A stretch of 64,000 nucleotides of DNA from JACCZX01 sp963786295 (GTDB taxonomy: Bacteria; Pseudomonadota; Gammaproteobacteria; Burkholderiales; Burkholderiaceae_F): NCBI GenBank assembly GCA_963786295.1, contig CAWAYV010000035.1, forward strand, positions 1-64,000, read 5' to 3'. A program made the position numbers and the translations under genes. Under the pieces are notes generated by a model. It was given only the letters and a program-made list of their open reading frames with translations. It was not told where the DNA came from and searched no databases. Shown here in pieces: positions 25,466 to 35,170 of the stretch. Each line of letters starts with the position of its first letter. The first letter of the stretch is position 1.

Positions 25466-27259
25466 TTACTTATCTTCTACTTGCAGAATCGCCAAAAATG
25501 CTTCCTGCGGAATTTCAACGGTGCCAACCTGCTTCATTCTTTTCTTTCCCGCCTTCTGTTTTTCGAGCAGCTTCTTTTTGCGTGTGATGTCGCCGCCGTA
25601 GCACTTCGCCAGCACGTTCTTGCGCAGCGCCTTGACGTTCTCGCGCGCGATGATGTTGGCGCCGATCGCCGCCTGGATCGCCACGTCGTACATCTGGCGC
25701 GGAATCAGCTGGCGCATCTTGGCCGCAATCTCACGGCCACGATACGGTGCGTTGACCCGATGGACGATGGCAGATAGCGCATCGACCCGGTCGCCGTTGA
25801 TCAGCATGTCGACCCGGACCACATCGGCCGAGCGGTACTCCTTGAACGCGTAGTCCATCGAAGCGTAACCACGCGAGACAGACTTAAGTCGGTCGAAAAA
25901 GTCGAGCACGATTTCCGCCAGCGGCAGATCGTAGGTCAGATGTACCTGCCGTCCGTGATACGCCATATTGGTCTGCACGCCGCGCTTGCCGGTGGCCAGC
26001 GTGATCACTGGGCCGACGTATTCCTGCGGCACGAAGATCGTCACGCTGACGATCGGCTCGCGAATCTCGTCGATGCGCGCCGGGTCCGGCAATTTGGACG
26101 GATTCTCCACCGACAGCACGGTGCCATCGCGCAGCACGACTTCGTACACGACCGACGGCGCGGTCGTGATCAGCGCCATGTCGTATTCGCGCTCGAGCCG
26201 CTCCTGCACGATGTCCATGTGCAGCAAACCAAGAAATCCAGCGCGAAATCCGAAGCCCAGTGCCTGCGACACCTCGGGCTCGAAGTGCAGCGCCGAGTCA
26301 TTCAGCTGCAACTTGGTGAGTGCGTCGCGCAACGCTTCATATTGATTGGCCTCGACGGGAAACAGCCCGGCAAATACCTGCGGCTTCGCTTCCTTGAAAC
26401 CCGGCAGCGGCAATGCGGCGGGTTTCGCGGCATGCGTGATCGTGTCGCCGACGTGCGCGTCGCGCAGCTCCTTGATCCCGGCGATTACAAAGCCCACGGC
26501 CCCGGCCGAAAGCTCATCGCGCGCACGCGACTTCGGCGTGAACACGCCCACCTGCTCCACTAGGTGCGTCGCGCCGCTCGCCATCAGCAGGATCTTGTCG
26601 CGCGGCCGCAGCACGCCGTTGAACACGCGAACCAGGACGACCACACCGACATAGTTGTCGAACCAGGAATCGATGATCAGTGCTTGCAGCGGCGCGCCCG
26701 GGTCGCCCTTTGGAGGCGGCACACGCTCGATAATGCGCTGCAGGACATCATCGATGCCTTGCCCGGTCTTGGCGCTGATACGGATCGCTTCGGTGGCGTC
26801 AAGGCCGATCACGTCCTCGATCTCGGCCGCGGCCTGATCGGGATTCGCCGACGGCAAATCCATCTTGTTTAGCACCGGCAGCACTTCGACCCCGAGCTCA
26901 AGCGCCGTGTAGCAGTTGGCCACCGTTTGCGCTTCGACTCCCTGTGAAGCATCGACGACCAGCAAAGCCCCCTCGCACGCCGACAGCGACCGGCTGACTT
27001 CGTACGAAAAATCGACATGGCCGGGCGTATCGATCAAGTTCAAGTTGTACTTGCCACCATCGGCGGCGGTGTATTCGAGCGCCGCGGTTTGCGCCTTGAT
27101 CGTGATGCCGCGCTCGCGCTCCAGGTCCATCGAATCGAGCACCTGCGCTTCCATTTCGCGATCACTTAACCCGCCGCAGCGCTGAATCAGGCGGTCGGCC
27201 AGTGTCGACTTGCCGTGGTCGATATGCGCGATGATCGAAAAGTTACGGATGTGGTGCAT
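25466..27259 (-). CDS. lepA: elongation factor 4 (LepA)
   Basis: 597 residues. GTPase motifs AHIDHGKSTLAD, RERGITI, DTPGHVDF and NKMDLP, then EF-G-like domains and the LepA C-terminal domain ending in a Lys-rich tail. It is a ribosome-associated GTPase that aids translation under stress and 30S assembly. It probably starts its own transcription unit, since a terminator lies upstream at 27432-27460. Confidence 0.97.
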   Translation of the reverse strand: MHHIRNFSIIAHIDHGKSTLADRLIQRCGGLSDREMEAQVLDSMDLERERGITIKAQTAALEYTAADGGKYNLNLIDTPGHVDFSYEVSRSLSACEGALLVVDASQGVEAQTVANCYTALELGVEVLPVLNKMDLPSANPDQAAAEIEDVIGLDATEAIRISAKTGQGIDDVLQRIIERVPPPKGDPGAPLQALIIDSWFDNYVGVVVLVRVFNGVLRPRDKILLMASGATHLVEQVGVFTPKSRARDELSAGAVGFVIAGIKELRDAHVGDTITHAAKPAALPLPGFKEAKPQVFAGLFPVEANQYEALRDALTKLQLNDSALHFEPEVSQALGFGFRAGFLGLLHMDIVQERLEREYDMALITTAPSVVYEVVLRDGTVLSVENPSKLPDPARIDEIREPIVSVTIFVPQEYVGPVITLATGKRGVQTNMAYHGRQVHLTYDLPLAEIVLDFFDRLKSVSRGYASMDYAFKEYRSADVVRVDMLINGDRVDALSAIVHRVNAPYRGREIAAKMRQLIPRQMYDVAIQAAIGANIIARENVKALRKNVLAKCYGGDITRKKKLLEKQKAGKKRMKQVGTVEIPQEAFLAILQVEDK

Positions 27260-27431
27260 CAGTCCAGTGAAACCGTCAAATCGCGCCCGAGCGGCCGTGC
27301 AGCGGCGCGCCGGGCTAGGCGCAAAGCGCAGACATAGCGGGGACTATGGCGAGCATTTGCAACGACGCCCGGCGCGGCGAGGCGCGGACGAGCGGGAGTG
27401 TATTTCGGCGGTTTCACTGGACTCAGACAAG

Positions 27432-27460
27432 AAAAAGGGGGTGGCCGTTAAGACACCCCC
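27432..27460 (-). terminator. rho-independent terminator after mucD
   Basis: On the minus strand, GGGGGTG pairs with CACCCCC (7 bp, 10-base loop) and is followed by five T. It lies 54 bases past the mucD stop and 170 bases before lepA, separating the sigma-E operon from the lepA operon. Confidence 0.85.
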
Positions 27461-27513
27461 TCATCGGTGTTGGGCGCGGATTTTACCGCGCTGCGGCACC
27501 GTACTTGGCAACG

Positions 27514-28989
27514 CTATCGACGAATGATCACAAATCGTGTCGCATCGCCGCGCCGGACCAGCACCGCAACATCGCGTTTCGGGTCCAGCTTGGCCACTGC
27601 TTCGTTGAATTGCTTCGCGTTTTGAACGTCAACATTGTTCAATTGAAGGATCAGATCGCCTGTACGCACGCCCGACGCTGCGGCTAACCCCTCGGCGACG
27701 TCAACCTGCACGCCGCCGCGAATCCCGAGTTCCTTCAGGCGCTCGGCAGCAACGTCGGAAACGGCAACGCCCAGCACATTGGCTGCCGCACCGGGCTTCG
27801 GCGCGTCCGGCCCGCGAGCGCTGGCGACGCGTTCCGCCGGCAATTCGACGACCGTGATCGGCAGCTCACGCTGACTTCCCTTGCGAAACACGGTCATGTT
27901 CACTGCAGAGCCCGGTTTGGTGTTACCGACGGCCCGCGGCAGATCGCTGGCACGCTCGATCGGACGACCATCAAACCGCAAAATCACGTCGCCCGGCTCG
28001 ACGCCGGCTTTTTGCGCCGGGCCGTCTTTGTCGACACTCGTGACCACGGCCCCTTGTGGTTTAGCAAGTCCAATCGCCGTTGCCACGTCACGCGAGACTG
28101 CTTCAATACCGACGCCAATCCGTCCGCGGATCACGCGGCCCGACGTGCGCAGCTGCTGTTGCACGTTGTTCGCTTCGTCGATCGGTATCGCGAACGAGAT
28201 GCCGTTATAAGCGCCCGACGTGGTGAAGATCTGCGAATTGATACCGACCACTTCGCCGCGCATATTGATCAGCGGCCCACCGGAGTTGCCCGGATTGACC
28301 GCCACGTCGGTTTGAATGAACGGGAGAAAATCGCCGGTGTCACGCGACTTCGCGCTGACGATTCCGGCGGTCACCGTGTTCTCCAGCCCAAACGGCGATC
28401 CGATCGCGATCACCCATTCGCCGACGCGTAGCTTGTTCGGGTCGCCCATACGCACCGCAGGCAGGCCGGTCGCTTCAACTTTGAGCAGCGCCACATCGGT
28501 GCGGGTGTCGGCGCCGATCAGCTTGGCCTTGAACTCGCGCCGATCCGATGTAGTCACGATGATGTCGTCGGCACCGCGCACCACGTGCGCATTGGTCATC
28601 ACATAGCCGTCAGGCGACAAAATGAAACCGGAACCAAGCCCGCGTGGAACGTCGCGCCGAGGCGCCGGTTGCTGCGGACCCTGGCGCGGCTGCGGTTGCT
28701 GCGGCGGATTCGGAAAGAATCGACGGAAAAACTCGAACATCGGATCGTTTTCGTCGATGTCCGGAAACGGCAATGCGCTCTGGCCACCGCCGGCGCGCGC
28801 CGTGGTGCGAATACCGACGACAGCCGGCCCGGCACGATCGGCCAGGTCGGCGAAGTCTGGCAATACCTGCGTCGGCGCGGAGCCGACATTTGGTTGCGCC
28901 GAAACGCTCGACGTAAATTGCGGCATCGACGTAATCGCCAACGCGCCAAGCGCCAGCGCGAACACTGCAGCGGCAAGCTTGCGAATCAT
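27514..28989 (-). CDS. mucD: Do-family periplasmic serine protease (DegP/MucD-like)
   Basis: 491 residues from ATG 28989, preferred over ATG 28995 because AGAGG then lies at normal distance. An N-terminal signal peptide is followed by a trypsin-like domain with the triad His in TNAHVVRG, Asp in TRTDVALLK and Ser in NPGNSGGP, then two PDZ domains (about 270-360 and 385-485). A Pro/Gln-rich loop follows the mature N-terminus. It degrades misfolded envelope proteins. Last gene of the rpoE-mucA-mucB-mucD operon. Confidence 0.95.
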   Translation of the reverse strand: MIRKLAAAVFALALGALAITSMPQFTSSVSAQPNVGSAPTQVLPDFADLADRAGPAVVGIRTTARAGGGQSALPFPDIDENDPMFEFFRRFFPNPPQQPQPRQGPQQPAPRRDVPRGLGSGFILSPDGYVMTNAHVVRGADDIIVTTSDRREFKAKLIGADTRTDVALLKVEATGLPAVRMGDPNKLRVGEWVIAIGSPFGLENTVTAGIVSAKSRDTGDFLPFIQTDVAVNPGNSGGPLINMRGEVVGINSQIFTTSGAYNGISFAIPIDEANNVQQQLRTSGRVIRGRIGVGIEAVSRDVATAIGLAKPQGAVVTSVDKDGPAQKAGVEPGDVILRFDGRPIERASDLPRAVGNTKPGSAVNMTVFRKGSQRELPITVVELPAERVASARGPDAPKPGAAANVLGVAVSDVAAERLKELGIRGGVQVDVAEGLAAASGVRTGDLILQLNNVDVQNAKQFNEAVAKLDPKRDVAVLVRRGDATRFVIIRR

Positions 28990-29021
28990 GCTCATCCTCT
29001 AATGATAGATCCGGCGCGCGA

Positions 29022-30077
29022 CTACCGCGCGCCTCGAAATTCAACTGAACCTGCGACCGCGCGCACCGTTGATGGCGGCACTTCGCCCACTACCGTGACC
29101 AGCGAGTCACCCATCCGGCGCGAAAACGCGGACGTAGGACCGTGAATCTGCAACGCATCGCCGGACGGCACTTGCGAACCCGACCCCGGCGCGGATAACA
29201 GCGAATTCGGCTCGATAAAGACCGACACGGTCGCCAATCCGTCCGAAAATACGGCTTGCATCGCGTCAGAGCCCCCAATGCGGCGCGCAACCTCGCGTGT
29301 CTTGCGAAACCCGGCCGGCGCCGGAACCAGCCAGCCGTGCTGCGACAGATCGGTCTTGCGATAGTCGTTGCGTTCGACTGACCAGCCCTCGGTCGACCAA
29401 GACGGCCGCAGCTTCGCGCGATCGATTCGCTCGCCGATGCGCACGTCGGTAAACGCAATCTGCTCGATCACTTCGCGGCGCTCGTTCAGCGTTTGCACGC
29501 GTAACAGCAGGCCGCTCGCGCGATCGACCCATAAACGATAGCCGTAGCGCGCGTTATCTTTCGGCTCGAGCATCAGCATCTGGCATTCGATGCCGGCCAC
29601 CCGTTCGATATCGCCCAACTTCAACGTATAACGCTCGAGGATCTCTTCCGGCGCAGCGCTGGAAAGTCGCGGAAAGGATTCATCGACATTGCGATGCTCG
29701 ATCACGATGCGGCGCGTTTCCGGAATCAAACACTGCACCTGGTCGCCGGCGTTGGAGCGGCGGCGAATATATTCGCGCGGCTTGCCATCAAGTGTCTGAA
29801 TGCGTTCGTGCGAGTCCGTCCCGTCGAACATATGCGTAATCCGCGACGACCGCATTTCGCCGCCCGCCTGATAGACGACAGTGCCGTGGTAGTTGACGCG
29901 TTGCGCCGCCTGCCGCACCGCTTGAATCCACTGCACATCCGTGCGCGTGCGTGACTCTTGCGCGGTTGCCGGACTTCCGACCAGCGCTCCGGTCGCCACC
30001 ACCAACGACGTTGCGAGCGCGCGTGCGCGGTGCCCGAACTTTTTATTCTCGCCGACTGCGACTACCTGCACGATCAA
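29022..30077 (-). CDS. mucB: sigma-E regulatory protein MucB/RseB
   Basis: 351 residues. The start is TTG at 30077, which overlaps the mucA stop (TTGA) and has GAGGA 5 bases upstream. A signal-like helix (LATSLVVATGALVGS) precedes the MucB/RseB N-terminal domain (NYHGTVVYQAGGEMRSSRITH) and the smaller C-terminal domain. In the family it binds MucA/RseA in the periplasm and protects it from DegS-type cleavage. Confidence 0.92.
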   Translation of the reverse strand: MIVQVVAVGENKKFGHRARALATSLVVATGALVGSPATAQESRTRTDVQWIQAVRQAAQRVNYHGTVVYQAGGEMRSSRITHMFDGTDSHERIQTLDGKPREYIRRRSNAGDQVQCLIPETRRIVIEHRNVDESFPRLSSAAPEEILERYTLKLGDIERVAGIECQMLMLEPKDNARYGYRLWVDRASGLLLRVQTLNERREVIEQIAFTDVRIGERIDRAKLRPSWSTEGWSVERNDYRKTDLSQHGWLVPAPAGFRKTREVARRIGGSDAMQAVFSDGLATVSVFIEPNSLLSAPGSGSQVPSGDALQIHGPTSAFSRRMGDSLVTVVGEVPPSTVRAVAGSVEFRGAR

Positions 30078-30655
30078 CGATCCTCGGCCGAGCGCAAATA
30101 GACCGCCGCACGGGGAACGACCGAATTGCCAGTCAACTCTCGATGCGCTGCCAGATAGGGGCTAAACGATGGATTCAAACCGCGCGCATTGGCAATCGTC
30201 GGCAGCGATTTTTGAGCGCCGACATCCACGGTGGAAAGCTGAGCAGGCGTCGCATTTTTTGCTATCGACACGGTTTCGGGTGCGCGCATCAGCGGCACCG
30301 CGATAAAGGCGACCGCGGCAGCCGAGGCTGCCACCGCCAAGCCCGGCATCCAGTAGCGACGCGCCCCCGATGATGCGTGCACGGCACGCGGTGCCAGCAC
30401 GGTTGGCTCGGCAGAGATTACGGCGGCCACGCGCGCGCAGAAGGCTTCGGAATCGCTCGCGGCCACTTCGTGCGATCGCAACGCATCGCCGACGCGGTGC
30501 AACTCGTGCCAATAGCGTCGCAGCGCCGGGTCGGCGCATAGGGCTGCAATGGCCGCGATCGCTTCGGCGCGATCCATCTCACCATCGAGCAAAATCGAAA
30601 TGCGCTCCATCGTTAAAGTCGCCGACACCTGATTGCTCGCAGTTTGCTCCATCAT
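30074..30655 (-). CDS. mucA: anti-sigma-E factor MucA/RseA-like
   Basis: 193 residues if started at ATG 30655; the start is uncertain because GTG at 30679 overlaps the rpoE stop and none has a clear ribosome-binding site. The N-terminal anti-sigma domain (MERISILLDGEMDRAEA, then RYWHELHRVGDALRS) is followed by a membrane helix (WMPGLAVAASAAAVAFIAV) near residue 100 and a periplasmic tail. It holds RpoE at the membrane. Confidence 0.88.
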   Translation of the reverse strand: MMEQTASNQVSATLTMERISILLDGEMDRAEAIAAIAALCADPALRRYWHELHRVGDALRSHEVAASDSEAFCARVAAVISAEPTVLAPRAVHASSGARRYWMPGLAVAASAAAVAFIAVPLMRAPETVSIAKNATPAQLSTVDVGAQKSLPTIANARGLNPSFSPYLAAHRELTGNSVVPRAAVYLRSAEDR

Positions 30656-30675
30656 CCTGTCACCCACACCAGTTT

Positions 30676-31275
30676 TCACCAACGCTTGTCTTTTGCGGTG
30701 TCCAAAATTGGCCTTAATTCGAGCGCGATCGCCTCACGCGCCCGAAAAATACGCGATCGCACCGTACCGATCGGACACTGCATTGACTCGGCAATTTCCT
30801 CGTAACTCAGCCCTTCCAGTTCACGCAGCACAATAGCGGTCCGCAAATCTTCGGGTAACTTATCGATCGCCCGGTTGACCGCTTCGCCGACCTGCTTGGT
30901 CACCAACATCGAATCCGGAGTGTTCAGGTCTCTTAGGTGGTCGCCATCGTCAAAAGTTTCCGCATCTTCGACATCGGCCTGCGTAGACGTCGGCGCCCGG
31001 CGTCCTTGCGAGACCAGATAGTTCTTGGCTGTATTAATGGCGATTCGATAAAGCCACGTATAAAAGGCGCTGTCGCCACGAAAATTCGGCAGCGCGCGGT
31101 ATGCCTTGACGAAGGCTTCCTGCGCCACGTCTTCGATCTCGGCCGTATCGCGTATCAGCCGCGAAAGCAGCCGAAAAATCTTGCGCTGATACTTGACGAC
31201 AAGCAGGTCAAATGCGGCTTTATCGCCGCGTTGCACGCGCTCGACCAGCTGCTGGTCGATGTCTCGATCAGACAT
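30676..31275 (-). CDS. rpoE: RNA polymerase sigma factor RpoE (AlgU-like)
   Basis: 199 residues, the usual ECF length. Region 2 (YQRKIFRLLSRLIRD, EDVAQEAFVKAYRAL, FYTWLYRIAINTAKN) and region 4 (LPEDLRTAIVLRELEGLSYEEIAESM, GTVRSRIFRAREAI) are clear. It directs the envelope-stress response and heads the muc operon. I see no strong sigma-E-type promoter in the short gap before it. Confidence 0.96.
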   Translation of the reverse strand: MSDRDIDQQLVERVQRGDKAAFDLLVVKYQRKIFRLLSRLIRDTAEIEDVAQEAFVKAYRALPNFRGDSAFYTWLYRIAINTAKNYLVSQGRRAPTSTQADVEDAETFDDGDHLRDLNTPDSMLVTKQVGEAVNRAIDKLPEDLRTAIVLRELEGLSYEEIAESMQCPIGTVRSRIFRAREAIALELRPILDTAKDKRW

Positions 31276-31322
31276 GCTGCCGGCGGAGGCTCACGCGGTG
31301 CACGCGTCAGCGGTCCATCGAA

Positions 31323-31790
31323 TTAGCAGGGTTTGTCGGTATTGTTCCGTCGGATATCGTCGATCGGCATTGCCCTTCCCCACCGTAGGTGGACCCAAAG
31401 CTGCCGATAGATTGACTGCGGCAGCGAATCCGGCCAGATCGGTATCAACATGGTGCCGCGACGCAAGCTTATCAACCACGGCGAAGCGAAGGCGACGCGC
31501 ACGGCGGCAGCCGCTGGAATATCGGAAACGGCTGGATCGCATTCACGTACCCTGATCTCACCCAACGACGAAACGCCGACCTCGAACGGCCCGCCGCCGC
31601 GACGTCGTGTCGCGGCCCACGCAGTCAAGCCGGCGACACCTGCTAGCAGCGCTAAGCCCGCGTTAAACGGCGCCGATGCAACCGCAGCGGCGAGCAACGC
31701 CGTCGAAGAAACGAGTGCAATGCCGAGTCCGACTCCGCGCCATTGCCGTGCGCGCGACGACGGTTGCAACGTGGTCCATGGCACCAGCAA
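31323..31790 (-). CDS. small membrane protein between fabF and rpoE, possibly YgfX-like
   Basis: 155 residues. Two hydrophobic segments near residues 22-42 and 45-60 are followed by a soluble part ending in WPDSLPQSIYRQLWVHLRWG. The layout (two helices, a beta domain, then a WxDSL-like block) resembles the YgfX/CptA family, but I cannot confirm it. The start is TTG 31790, four bases after the fabF stop; GTG at 31784 is an alternative. Confidence 0.6.
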   Translation of the reverse strand: MLVPWTTLQPSSRARQWRGVGLGIALVSSTALLAAAVASAPFNAGLALLAGVAGLTAWAATRRRGGGPFEVGVSSLGEIRVRECDPAVSDIPAAAAVRVAFASPWLISLRRGTMLIPIWPDSLPQSIYRQLWVHLRWGRAMPIDDIRRNNTDKPC

Positions 31791-31794
31791 ATCG

Positions 31795-33027
31795 TTATAC
31801 CCGCTTGAACACTAGCGTGCCGTTGGTGCCGCCGAACCCGAAAGAGTTCTTCAACGCAACCTCAATACGCATATCGCGCGCGGTATTGGCGCAGTAGTCG
31901 AGATCGCACTCGGGGTCCTGGTTGAAAATGTTGATCGTCGGCGGTGAGATTTGATGGTGTAGCGCCAGTGCGGTGACGACCGATTCGATGCCGCCGGCGC
32001 CGCCGAGCAAATGCCCGGTCATCGACTTTGTCGAATTGACTACGAGGTTGCGCGCCGCATCTCCCAGCGCCGCCTTAATGGCCTTCGTTTCGTTGATGTC
32101 GCCCAGCGGTGTCGACGTGCCGTGTGCATTTAAATATTGAACTTCGTCGGCATTGACTCGCGCGCTGCGCAGCGCGGCAAGCATGCAGCGGCGCGGACCG
32201 TTCATATCCGGCGCGGTCATGTGATACGCATCCGCGCTCATGCCGAACCCCACCAGCTCGCAGTAGATGCGCGCGCCACGGCGCTTGGCGTGCTCGTACT
32301 CTTCGAGCACCATGATGCCGGCGCCCTCGCCCATCACAAAACCGTCGCGATCGAGGTCAAACGGCCGGCTCGCGGTGGCGGGATCGTCATTGCGCGTCGA
32401 AAGCGCCTTCATCGAATCGAACCCGCCGATGCCGAGCGGACAAACCGTCGCTTCGGAACCGCCGGCCAGCATCACGTCGGCATCGTCGTGTTCGATCAAT
32501 CGGCCGGCGTCACCGATTGAGTGCAGGCCGGTCGTGCACGCGGTGACGATCGCCAGGTTCGGACCCTGCAATCCGTACTGAATCGACACCGTGCCTGCGA
32601 TCATGTTGCTGATCGAGCCGGGAATCAGAAACGGCGACACGCGCCGCGGACCGCGGTTCATCAGCTCGGTGTGATTGTCCTCGATCATCGGCAGGCCGCC
32701 GATGCCCGAGCCGATGACGCAGCCGATGCGCTCGCGATTCGCGTCGGAGATTTCGAGACCGGAATCCTTGATGGCTTGCGCCGACGCCGCGACGCCGTAG
32801 TGAATGAAGGTATCGAGCCGCCGCGCTTCTTTCGGCGGCATGTACTGCGTTACGTCGAACCCCTTGACTTCGCCCGCGATACGGCACTGCAGGCCGGAAG
32901 TGTCGAAGCGGGTAATCAGGCCGATGCCGGAGCGCCCCGCCAGCATCGCTTCCCACGAGGTTGCAACGTCGTTACCGACCGGGCACACCATCCCGAGGCC
33001 GGTGGCCACTACGCGGCGGTGTTGCAA
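31795..33027 (-). CDS. fabF: beta-ketoacyl-ACP synthase II
   Basis: 410 residues. The start is TTG 33027 with GAGGAG 4 bases upstream. Active site: Cys in TACTTGLHS near residue 162, His in LNAHGTSTPLGD near 303, His in KSMTGHLLGGAGG near 340. It elongates acyl-ACP with malonyl-ACP. It lies 150 bases after acpP, so it may have its own promoter. Confidence 0.96.
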   Translation of the reverse strand: MQHRRVVATGLGMVCPVGNDVATSWEAMLAGRSGIGLITRFDTSGLQCRIAGEVKGFDVTQYMPPKEARRLDTFIHYGVAASAQAIKDSGLEISDANRERIGCVIGSGIGGLPMIEDNHTELMNRGPRRVSPFLIPGSISNMIAGTVSIQYGLQGPNLAIVTACTTGLHSIGDAGRLIEHDDADVMLAGGSEATVCPLGIGGFDSMKALSTRNDDPATASRPFDLDRDGFVMGEGAGIMVLEEYEHAKRRGARIYCELVGFGMSADAYHMTAPDMNGPRRCMLAALRSARVNADEVQYLNAHGTSTPLGDINETKAIKAALGDAARNLVVNSTKSMTGHLLGGAGGIESVVTALALHHQISPPTINIFNQDPECDLDYCANTARDMRIEVALKNSFGFGGTNGTLVFKRV

Positions 33028-33177
33028 GGTGCTCCTCAGCCCGATGTAAAACTACTGCGCGCCCCGATCTTGCGTCTACGGTGCTCAAACGTATCTCCAT
33101 ACGCCTGCGCTCCTCGACGCAACCTCGGGGCTGCTCGCTACGTTTTTCATCAGGCTGTGGAGTGAATAAGCGAAAGA

Positions 33178-33417
33178 TCAGACTTTCTGATGCGAATTGA
33201 TGTAGTCGATCGCCTGCTGCACGGTACGGATTTTCTCGGCTTCTTCGTCCGGGATTTCGCATTCGAATTCATCTTCAAGCGCCATCACGAGCTCGACCGT
33301 GTCGAGCGAGTCCGCCCCGAGATCTTCGACGAACGCCGATTCTGTCTTGATGTCTGCCTCGTTGACGCCTAGTTGCTCGGCGACAATCTTCTTGACTCGT
33401 TGTTCGATGTTTTCCAT
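33178..33417 (-). CDS. acpP: acyl carrier protein
   Basis: 79 residues, acidic. The phosphopantetheine site is Ser in LGADSLDTVELVMALE near residue 37. Carries acyl chains for the fab enzymes around it and is the substrate of AcpS. Separated from fabG by 51 bases and from fabF by 150, as in many operons where acpP has its own strong promoter. Confidence 0.97.
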   Translation of the reverse strand: MENIEQRVKKIVAEQLGVNEADIKTESAFVEDLGADSLDTVELVMALEDEFECEIPDEEAEKIRTVQQAIDYINSHQKV

Positions 33418-33468
33418 TCACTCTCCTCCAGAGCAAAAAGCGCGCGGAATTCTAACAGCCGCCTGCGG

Positions 33469-34230
33469 TTAGGCCATGTACATGCCGCCGTTGACATGAA
33501 TTGTGGCGCCCGAAATGTACGACGCCGCCGAAGATGCCAGAAACACAACCACCTCGCCTATTTCATTTACATCGCCCAACCGGCCGAGGGGAACCTGCGC
33601 AAGAAGCGATCGAGTCTGCTCCGCGGTCAGTTCGCGCGTCATATCGGTATCGATAAACCCGGGAGCAATGCAGTTGACGGTGATATTGCGGCTACCCAGC
33701 TCACGAGCCAGTGCACGGGTCATGCCTGCGACGCCCGCCTTGGACGCCGCGTAGTTGGCCTGACCCGCATTGCCGCTGGCTCCGACGACCGACGTAATGT
33801 TAATGATGCGGCCGTGCCGCGCCTTCATCATGCCGCGCAGCGCTGCGCGCGACAGCCGAAAAACAGCGGACAGATTAGTGTCAATCACCGCCGACCAATC
33901 ATCATCCTTTATGCGCATGGCCAGCGCATCGCGCGTAACGCCCGCGTTGTTTACCAGAATCGAGAGCTTGCCGTATTCCTTGCTGATCGCGTCGATCAAT
34001 GCGTCGCTGGCGGCGGTGTCGCGCACGTCGAGCACCGCGCCGCGACCTTGTCCACCGATTGCGACAAATCGCTGCGAGATTTGATCAGCGCCGCTCTGCG
34101 ACGTTGCAGTACCCACGACTGCCGCCCCCGCACGCATCAGCTGGTCTGAAATCGCGTGACCGATACCGCGCGACGCCCCAGTGACAAGTGCGACTTCGCC
34201 TTGCAGGCAGTCGGGCAGGAACACGTTCAT
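33469..34230 (-). CDS. fabG: 3-oxoacyl-ACP reductase
   Basis: 253 residues. SDR features: the NADPH loop TGASRGIGHAI near residue 18, NNAG near 93, and the catalytic Ser (INITSVVGASGN) with YAASKAG near 158-162. It reduces 3-ketoacyl-ACP. The start overlaps the fabD stop as ATGA. Confidence 0.96.
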   Translation of the reverse strand: MNVFLPDCLQGEVALVTGASRGIGHAISDQLMRAGAAVVGTATSQSGADQISQRFVAIGGQGRGAVLDVRDTAASDALIDAISKEYGKLSILVNNAGVTRDALAMRIKDDDWSAVIDTNLSAVFRLSRAALRGMMKARHGRIINITSVVGASGNAGQANYAASKAGVAGMTRALARELGSRNITVNCIAPGFIDTDMTRELTAEQTRSLLAQVPLGRLGDVNEIGEVVVFLASSAASYISGATIHVNGGMYMA

Positions 34231-35159
34231 CTGTTAAGCGACGTTAGTGTGCTCGCGATCGTGGCCGTGTCGTTAACGACCAGACTCTCGAGGTTCGGCG
34301 CAATCCGCTTCGTCAAACCGGACAGCACGCGTCCCGGGCCACACTCGACAACGTGAGTCACGCCAAGGTCACTCATCTTGCGAATGGTATCGGCCCAGCG
34401 CACTGGGCTCGCGGCCTGCCGCGCCAATGCATCGGCGATTCTGCGCGGCTCCGGTTCGATCGATACATCGACGTTGTTTATCAAATCGATGCGCGGTTTT
34501 TTCAGCATCGTCTGCGCAAGTCGATCACGCAGACGATCGCTCGCCGGTTGCAGCAACGATGAATGAAAGGGAGCCGATACCGCTAGCGTCACAGCGCGCT
34601 TGGCACCGAGGCGTTTCGCGATCGAGCAGGCGCGCTCCACTGCTTCAGCATGGCCGGCAATCACCACCTGTGCCGGCGCGTTGAAGTTGACCGGCTCGAC
34701 GACTTCGCCTTGCGCCGCTTCGCTGCACGCCTGCCGCACCTGCTCGTCCGACAAGCCGAGGATCGCCGCCATCGAACCCACGCCGACCGGTACAGCTTCC
34801 TGCATCGCCTGCGCGCGAAAGCGCACCAATCTCACCGCGTCTTCCAATTCGACCGCACCGGCGGCTACCAGCGCCGTGTACTCACCCAGGCTGTGCCCAG
34901 CAACGACGGTCGGCTCGGCACCGCCTGCTGCGCGCCATGCTGCGTAAATCGCATAACCGGCGGCCAGAAGGGCCGGCTGCGTGTTGATGGTCAAGTTCAA
35001 TTCTTCGCCTGGGCCCGCATCGATCAAAGCGCCGAGGTCCTGTCCGAGCGCGCTGGATGCGCGCGTGACGACTGACTGCACCGCCGCGTTGTCGCGGAAC
35101 GAATCGAGCATCCCGACCGACTGCGAGCCTTGCCCGGGAAATACGAATGCGATTTTCAC
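34227..35159 (-). CDS. fabD: malonyl-CoA:ACP transacylase
   Basis: 310 residues from GTG 35159 (KIAFVFPGQGSQ), the family N-terminus; a longer frame adds residues overlapping fabH. The nucleophile Ser is in VAGHSLGEYTALVAAG near residue 93, Arg in RAQAMQEA, and His in SAPFHSSLL near 200. It loads malonyl groups on ACP. It follows fabH by 11 bases. Confidence 0.95.
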   Translation of the reverse strand: MKIAFVFPGQGSQSVGMLDSFRDNAAVQSVVTRASSALGQDLGALIDAGPGEELNLTINTQPALLAAGYAIYAAWRAAGGAEPTVVAGHSLGEYTALVAAGAVELEDAVRLVRFRAQAMQEAVPVGVGSMAAILGLSDEQVRQACSEAAQGEVVEPVNFNAPAQVVIAGHAEAVERACSIAKRLGAKRAVTLAVSAPFHSSLLQPASDRLRDRLAQTMLKKPRIDLINNVDVSIEPEPRRIADALARQAASPVRWADTIRKMSDLGVTHVVECGPGRVLSGLTKRIAPNLESLVVNDTATIASTLTSLNR

Positions 35160-35170
35160 TATGAGGGGCC